Source of the DNA: Vulcanimicrobiota bacterium
GTDB taxonomy: Bacteria > Eremiobacterota > Eremiobacteria > Baltobacterales > Baltobacteraceae
Assembly: GCA_030042755.1 (NCBI GenBank)
Contig: JASHZC010000184.1
Location: 1 to 11,246, forward strand
Reading direction: 5' to 3'
DNA: 11,246 nucleotides
A model generated the notes under the pieces. The model did not search any database. It was given only the letters and a program-made list of their open reading frames with translations, and was not told where the DNA came from. Each line of letters opens with the position of its first letter. Position 1 is the stretch's first letter. This document shows, piece after piece, positions 7,136-11,246 of the stretch. The position numbers and the translations under genes are program-made.

Positions 7136-8730
7136 AATCATCCGTGGCAATGAAACTCCCGCGTGTTTCAGCGCTCTTCCTCGCAGCAGCGGTGTGTTCT
7201 TGTTCATCATCTGGTGGCGGCGGCATGGCGCCGCTACCGGTTGCGACACCGATCGGGCAGACGAGTACGTCGGGAGCACCTGGAATCGTGAATCTGGTAG
7301 GATCAGGCTTCCAAGATCCCGACGGCGTCGCGGTCGATGCAAGCGGAAATGTCTACGTTGCCGACACGACCTTTACCGTAATAGATAAGGTATCGCCAAG
7401 CGGGACGATCACGAGCTTCGGCTCGGGTTTTAAGCAGCCCGCAGGCGTTGCACTCGACTCCGCAGGGAACCTCTATGTTGGCGACGCCGGAAACGACGCG
7501 GTCAAAAAAATTACGCCGGGTGGAACGGTGACGACGATCGCGACCGGATTCAGGGGTCCAATTGGCGTCGCGGTCGATTCGCAGGGCAACGTCTATGTCG
7601 CGGACAGCGGCAACAGCGCCATCAAGAAAATCGGTCCCAACGGCGGCATCACCGTTATTGGTTCGGGTTTCAGTTTGCCTTCGGGCGTAGCCGTAGACGC
7701 TAGCGAAAACGTCTACGTAGCCGACACTGAAAATAACGCGGTAAAGAAGATTTCGCCGGGAGGAGCCGTTACGACGATCGGATCGGGTTGGAGTAGACCA
7801 TACGGCATTGCGGTCGATGCAAGCGGCAACATCTACGTTGGTGACAGCCTCAACGATGAGGTAAAAAAGGTCACGCCGACCGGAACGATTACGCAGATCG
7901 GCTCTGGCTTCTTGTCGCCCAGAGGCGTCGCCGTGACCGCGGCCGGCGATGTATACGTTGCCGACTTCGGAAACCACGAGGTCAAAGAAATCGTGCCGGA
8001 GGGAACGATTAACGCGCTCGGAAGCGGGTTTTCCAATCCGATAGGCATCGCCGTCGACGCAAGCGGAAACGTATACGTCGGCGACAGCGGTAACAATGAA
8101 GTCAAGAAGATTTCCTCTTCGGGCACCGCCGTGATTGGTTCTGGATTTGACGATCCGCAAGGAGTGGCCGTCGATACGCGAGGAGATGTCTACGTTGCCG
8201 ATCTCGGTAATCACGCCGTGAAAGAGATCTTGCCGAGCGGAACGGTGGAGAAGATTGGTGGGACGTTTACGAATCCGATCGGCGTTGCCGTGGATTCGCA
8301 ATTCAACGTATACGTTGCCGACTTCGGCGACCACAGCGTGGGCGATTATGGCGAAATCGAGAAAATCGCTCCTTCGGGGACGGTGACGACGATCGGTTCG
8401 GGATTCAACGCGCCGACCGGCGTGGCCGTCGATGCGAGCGGCAACGTCTACGTGGGCGATACGGGTAATAACACCGTCAAAAAGATCTCGCCCGGCGGTG
8501 CGATCACCGTGCTCACGATGAAGTATAGTTGGCCCACCGGCGTTGCTGCTGATGCAAGCGGCAACATCTACGTCGCAGACAGCGGGTACAATGCGGTCGA
8601 CAAGATCGCACCGAGCGGCACCGCTTCAGCGCTCGGTTCTGGCTTCGTTGCACCACTAGGCGTGGCAATTGATGCGAAGGGCAATCTGTACGTTACCGAT
8701 TTCGGCGGCGTAGAGAGGTTCGCACCGTGA
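7132..8730 (+). CDS. exported NHL-repeat beta-propeller protein (12 repeats), possible lipoprotein
   Basis: A 532-residue product with a short signal (hydrophobic stretch at about 12-21) ending in VCSC. Cys24 could be a lipid-attachment site, although Cys22 makes the lipobox unusual. A Gly/Ser/Pro linker follows to residue 60. Residues 61-532 are twelve head-to-tail NHL-type repeats, each about 40 residues, built as P-x-G-V-A-V-D-x-x-G-N-V-Y-V-A-D-x-x-N-x-x-V-K-K-I-x-P-x-G. Repeats begin at residues 61, 101, 141, 181, 221, 261, 301, 340, 380, 426, 466 and 506. Repeat 7 is one residue short, repeat 9 has a six-residue insert (about 404-409, GDYGEI), and repeat 12 is cut to 27 residues. Twelve blades fit two six-bladed propellers in one chain, or one very large ring. 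NHL propellers usually bind proteins, RNA or sugars, and some are lyases or hydrolases. I see no catalytic signature, so surface binding is the best guess. The start overlaps the methyltransferase stop, and the stop overlaps the next start. Confidence 0.93.
   Translation: MKSSVAMKLPRVSALFLAAAVCSCSSSGGGGMAPLPVATPIGQTSTSGAPGIVNLVGSGFQDPDGVAVDASGNVYVADTTFTVIDKVSPSGTITSFGSGFKQPAGVALDSAGNLYVGDAGNDAVKKITPGGTVTTIATGFRGPIGVAVDSQGNVYVADSGNSAIKKIGPNGGITVIGSGFSLPSGVAVDASENVYVADTENNAVKKISPGGAVTTIGSGWSRPYGIAVDASGNIYVGDSLNDEVKKVTPTGTITQIGSGFLSPRGVAVTAAGDVYVADFGNHEVKEIVPEGTINALGSGFSNPIGIAVDASGNVYVGDSGNNEVKKISSSGTAVIGSGFDDPQGVAVDTRGDVYVADLGNHAVKEILPSGTVEKIGGTFTNPIGVAVDSQFNVYVADFGDHSVGDYGEIEKIAPSGTVTTIGSGFNAPTGVAVDASGNVYVGDTGNNTVKKISPGGAITVLTMKYSWPTGVAADASGNIYVADSGYNAVDKIAPSGTASALGSGFVAPLGVAIDAKGNLYVTDFGGVERFAP
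7312..8727 (+). repeat. 120-bp tandem coding repeat, 11 full copies plus a partial one
   Basis: The NHL gene contains copies starting at 7312, 7432, 7552, 7672, 7792, 7912, 8032, 8149, 8269, 8407, 8527 and 8647. Unit length is 120 bp, except 117 bp for the seventh, 138 bp for the ninth and 81 bp for the last. The best-conserved block encodes GVAVDASGNVYVAD and keeps recognisable DNA identity (for example GATGCAAGCGG in copies 1, 5 and 11). Third positions differ widely elsewhere, so most copies look old. Repeat-driven frame conservation also creates long mirror frames on the minus strand. Confidence 0.95.
8713..8718 (+). promoter_or_regulatory. ribosome binding site for the GTG-start propeller gene
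   Basis: GAGAGG sits eight bases before the GTG at 8727, inside the last NHL repeat. It supports a GTG start that overlaps the upstream stop as GTGA. Confidence 0.7.
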
Positions 8731-10289
8731 AAACCTTCGCTATCGGACTCATATTGTTTGCGGGCGCCGCCTTTGGCCTCGCTTCGGCGACCGACTACAC
8801 CACGTTTCATTTCGATAACTGGCGCACGGGCTGGAACTCGAGCGAAACGACGTTGACGCCGGCGTTGATTGCCGGTGGGCACTTCGGGGAATACATGAGC
8901 GTCGCCGTCGATGGTGAGGTCGACGCCCAGCCGCTCTACGTTGAGAACGAGAGCATACCGAACGAGGGAACGCATTCGCTGGCCATCATTGCGACCGAAA
9001 ACGATTCGCTCTACGCAATCGACGTGACGAGTGGCACGGTCATTTGGCAGACGAGCTTTGGGACTCCGGTGACCGTCGATACGGCGGCGACGAAAAATTG
9101 TGCCGTCCCGAATCCGTATGCCGGCATTTTGAGCACGCCGGTCATCGTCCGCGCGACCGACAGCATCTACGTCGTTGCATACGTGATGCAAGGAACGACG
9201 CCGGTGTATCAGTTCCACGACGTTTCGCTTGCAACGGGAGTCGATCAGACCACTCCATTCACGATGGAAAGCAGCACGACGCCGGCGCTCTTCGACTCGG
9301 CGGAAGCGCAGCGTCCAGCGCTCTTGTTCAGCGGGAATATGGTCTACGCTGGGTTCGGATCGTTTTGCGACAGCGATACGACGACGAGCGCCGGACAGAT
9401 TTACGCGTTTAGCGCTTCGGGAGCGCTTGTCAACTATTTCCTCGCATCACGAAGCCTTGGTAGCCTTTGGGCATCTGGATTTGGTCCAGCGGCGGACACA
9501 TCAGGAAACGTCTACTTCGCGACCGGGAATGGGATGACGCTCTATGGACTTGGTAGCTACGCCCAAGCAGTGTTGAAGCTCAATCCAACGCTCAAGAGTG
9601 TCCTGGATTATTTTGCTCCCACGAATGCACCCGCGGAAAGCGACAACGACCTCGATCTCTCCGCGGGCGGCGTCTTGCTACTACCGGATCAATACGGGCC
9701 GTATGGCAAGTACGCTCACGTCGCAGTCGCCGGTGGGAAAACCGGCGTGACGTACCTTCTCGATCGCGACGATCTAGGGAAGTGGGCGGGTGGGGCCGCC
9801 GATAAGGTTCCATTCGAATTGCGGACGAGCAGCCTGTTCTATGGAGGGCCGTGCTTCTGGCGCGATGCGAGCGGAAACAACTATCTTGGTATAACCGGTT
9901 CCGGACAACCGTTTTCTGTCTACCGTTTGACCTCGTCACTCACGATGTCGTTATGGGGGCGAGCACCCGATGCGGAGTACGTTCTCGGGGAGGGCGGCGA
10001 TACGTGCACCGTCTCTTCGAACGGCACCGATGCGGGTTCGGGAGTCGTATGGGTCGTCGATGGACCGGCGTCGAGCGCGACCGGCATTAACGGGCCGATC
10101 TATCTCGAAGCGTACTCGGCGTCGAATCCGGATGTGGGATACATTTTCAAAGCGCAAGCCGGCCTGTGGGGAGACGGCGATGGTGTTTCTCCGCCGGCAT
10201 TCGGAGCGCCGTTTGGTTCCGCCACCGTCGCCGATGGCCGGGTCATCGTCGCGAGCAACAAACTCGTAACGTTTTGGGAATCCAAATGA
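8727..10289 (+). CDS. secreted PQQ-like beta-propeller protein
   Basis: A 520-residue product starting at GTG 8727, four bases overlapping the NHL stop. Residues 1-21 are a clean signal peptide with an A-S-A cleavage site and no lipobox, so it is released to the periplasm or outside. The mature protein shows WRTGWNSSETTLTP at 32-45, VDGEVDAQPLYV at 61-72, and a blade strand (SLYAIDVTSGTVIWQ) at 94-108. NPYAGILSTPVI follows at 129-140, then DLDLSAGGVLLLP at 308-320 and GGKTGVTYLLDRDDLG at 336-351. This is the pattern of a secreted PQQ-like family frequent in Acidobacteriota and similar soil bacteria, usually annotated as hypothetical or as a pyrrolo-quinoline quinone protein. Four cysteines (125, 214, 376, 427) could form two disulfides. 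No CxxCH haem motif is present and I cannot confirm quinone or calcium ligands, so a structural or binding role is as likely as oxidation. It is unlike the propeller at 1307-2734 in length and motifs, so the two are not a recent duplicate. Confidence 0.9.
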   Translation: MKTFAIGLILFAGAAFGLASATDYTTFHFDNWRTGWNSSETTLTPALIAGGHFGEYMSVAVDGEVDAQPLYVENESIPNEGTHSLAIIATENDSLYAIDVTSGTVIWQTSFGTPVTVDTAATKNCAVPNPYAGILSTPVIVRATDSIYVVAYVMQGTTPVYQFHDVSLATGVDQTTPFTMESSTTPALFDSAEAQRPALLFSGNMVYAGFGSFCDSDTTTSAGQIYAFSASGALVNYFLASRSLGSLWASGFGPAADTSGNVYFATGNGMTLYGLGSYAQAVLKLNPTLKSVLDYFAPTNAPAESDNDLDLSAGGVLLLPDQYGPYGKYAHVAVAGGKTGVTYLLDRDDLGKWAGGAADKVPFELRTSSLFYGGPCFWRDASGNNYLGITGSGQPFSVYRLTSSLTMSLWGRAPDAEYVLGEGGDTCTVSSNGTDAGSGVVWVVDGPASSATGINGPIYLEAYSASNPDVGYIFKAQAGLWGDGDGVSPPAFGAPFGSATVADGRVIVASNKLVTFWESK

Positions 10290-10741
10290 ACTCGCTACTT
10301 GCGCGCGTTACACTTAGTGCGGTCTTCGTGCTCGCCGCGGTTGGCGTGGGCGCAGCGAAAGACACGAGGCCCCCGTACTCTATTCACACGGTGATGCACG
10401 TTCAACCGAGCGCCGCATTCGTTCAACCCGGGCCGATCGGCGTCGCGCAGACCGTGCGTATAACCGAACAACGGTGCATCGGTACGGTCCTCGAGCAAAA
10501 TCGCCCGTCAGGGCTCGGATGCAATCCGGAAACGCCTGCGACGTCCATCGAGCCACACGTCGTGACGGCGAATTGTCCGGTTCGCGTGACGATGACGCAG
10601 CCGGGAATATTTTCGATAACGCGCTTAGGTTCCGGTGGTAACGTTACACTTAGCGCTCCACAAAGAGCACCGATTCGCGGGCTCTGCGAAATCGAATTCC
10701 GCGATGCGAGCAGTCACGCATTCGCTACGGTGCTTATCTAA
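10286..10741 (+). CDS. small secreted four-cysteine protein, family unknown
   Basis: A 151-residue product. I start it at the ATG at 10286, which overlaps the preceding TGA (ATGA) and begins a signal peptide (hydrophobic at about 8-20, ending near VGAA at 21-24). Reading it from 10166 would add 40 Arg-rich residues that are a shadow of the previous gene. A GGGAA about six bases upstream is only a weak ribosome site, so coupling to the previous gene probably matters. The mature part is predicted beta-rich with cysteines at 64, 79, 97 and 134, possibly two disulfides. It ends in CEIEFRDASSHAFATVLI, an alternating strand pattern like the last strands of an Ig-like sandwich. I do not recognise the family. 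As the last gene of the operon it may be a partner or cap for the propellers, which is inference. Confidence 0.82.
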   Translation: MNSLLARVTLSAVFVLAAVGVGAAKDTRPPYSIHTVMHVQPSAAFVQPGPIGVAQTVRITEQRCIGTVLEQNRPSGLGCNPETPATSIEPHVVTANCPVRVTMTQPGIFSITRLGSGGNVTLSAPQRAPIRGLCEIEFRDASSHAFATVLI

Positions 10742-11246
10742 TATCGATCTCCATCGGGCCCGAATCCGAGAACACTCGATACCGGGTGCCGGGCTCGCGA
10801 GTCTTGCGCGCAACGATCACGAAATTGCTCGCGAAGCGCGGGAAGTTTGCCATGAGCAGATCGATCGGGCGCAGCGCGTTACTGCTCGTAAATGCCGCAC
10901 CCGATATTTTTCCGACGTCGAATCCGTTGGCAGCCAGCATTTCGCGTAGCGCGCCCAACGTGAAGATCTTGAGATGACCTTGCGTCGGGCCGCTTTGTCC
11001 GAAGGCTCGTGTCATGCGCCCCAAATTGACGTGAAGGCTCGTTTCCGTAAAGACGGGCTGAACGCCGAGCAAGAGCAGCACGCGATTGAACCAGCTCGCG
11101 AGATTGGGAGTCGTTACGATCAGCGTTCCGTGGGAGTTGAGAACGCGCGAGATCTCGCGCAGCGCCGCATCGGGATCGACCAGATGCTCGATGACCTCCC
11201 CGAAAATCACGCAATCGAACTGCCCAGTCGCAAAGGGCAACCCCGT
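10734..11246 (-). CDS. SAM-dependent class I methyltransferase, N-terminus beyond the right edge
   Basis: The frame is open to the window edge, so the TTG at 11240 is not a credible start. The visible 170 residues begin in the middle of the Rossmann domain: LPFATGQFDCVIFGEVIEHL, then DPDAALREISRVL, a post-motif strand (GTLIVTTPNLASW) and a C-terminal part containing HLKIFTLGALREML. Motif I and its glycine loop, expected some 60 residues earlier, are outside. The LPF-x-x-x-x-FD and EVIEHL-x-DP pattern is that of the UbiE/COQ5-like and glycan-cluster methyltransferases (Methyltransf_11/23 type). The substrate cannot be read. It is convergent with the operon and its TAA (10736-10734) lies inside the last codons of the small secreted protein gene. 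It is not a copy of the methyltransferase at 6161: it has no zinc ribbon in view and a different C-terminus. Confidence 0.88.
   Translation of the reverse strand, partial: TGLPFATGQFDCVIFGEVIEHLVDPDAALREISRVLNSHGTLIVTTPNLASWFNRVLLLLGVQPVFTETSLHVNLGRMTRAFGQSGPTQGHLKIFTLGALREMLAANGFDVGKISGAAFTSSNALRPIDLLMANFPRFASNFVIVARKTREPGTRYRVFSDSGPMEIDIR

Noticed and set aside
7303..8334. 343-codon minus-strand frame across the NHL gene
   Set aside because: It is the mirror of the 120-bp repeats: a frame free of stops in one copy stays free in all. Its translation is Arg/Asn/Asp-rich with no ribosome site.
7312..8727. Regular repeats as a possible CRISPR or non-coding array
   Set aside because: Units are 120 bp, in frame, diverge at third positions and encode a classic NHL blade. 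There are no short identical repeats with spacers.
8568..9218. 216-codon minus-strand frame across the NHL/PQQ junction
   Set aside because: Antisense to two well-supported coupled genes and highly Arg-rich.
10166..10285. 40-residue N-terminal extension of the small secreted protein
   Set aside because: Arg/Trp-rich shadow of the upstream propeller; the ATG at 10286 starts a signal peptide and overlaps the upstream stop.

Overview
The window is a compact, moderately high-GC piece of bacterial chromosome that looks like a cell-envelope locus. Nearly every complete product carries a signal peptide, a possible lipid-attachment cysteine or membrane helices; the exceptions are two cytosolic-type methyltransferases. 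Gene style (secreted PQQ-like and NHL beta-propellers, GTG starts, few spacers) fits an environmental bacterium of the kind seen in soil lineages such as Acidobacteriota or Eremiobacterota. No marker gene is present, so that placement is only an impression.

Layout. (1) 1-60, minus: possible 5' end of a gene leaving the window on the left, followed by about 210 bp without a supported gene. (2) 273-2734, minus: a two-gene unit. A PQQ-like beta-propeller protein (1307-2734) is followed by a secreted, probably alpha/alpha-toroid protein (273-1307); the stop and start overlap by one base (TAATG). (3) 2735-2836: a 102-bp divergent spacer that must serve both directions. (4) 2837-10741, plus: a five-gene operon. 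It holds a 1104-residue YfhO/GT-C-like membrane protein with a very large exported region, a zinc-ribbon SAM methyltransferase, a 12-repeat NHL propeller protein, a secreted PQQ-like propeller protein, and a 151-residue secreted four-cysteine protein. The last three genes each start inside the stop codon of the gene before (ATGA, GTGA, ATGA). (5) 10734-11246, minus: a SAM methyltransferase cut off by the right edge, meeting the operon tail to tail with an 8-bp overlap.

How they may work together (inference). The membrane protein resembles polytopic transferases that move sugars from lipid carriers onto surface acceptors. The methyltransferase could modify the sugar or lipid precursor in the cytosol. 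The three propellers, the small cysteine protein and the toroid protein are exported and could bind, display or trim the product. I see no toxin, nuclease, CRISPR, transposase, tRNA or rRNA. The candidate novelty is the linked, translationally coupled set of membrane transferase, methyltransferase and three different beta-propellers, not any single recognised system.
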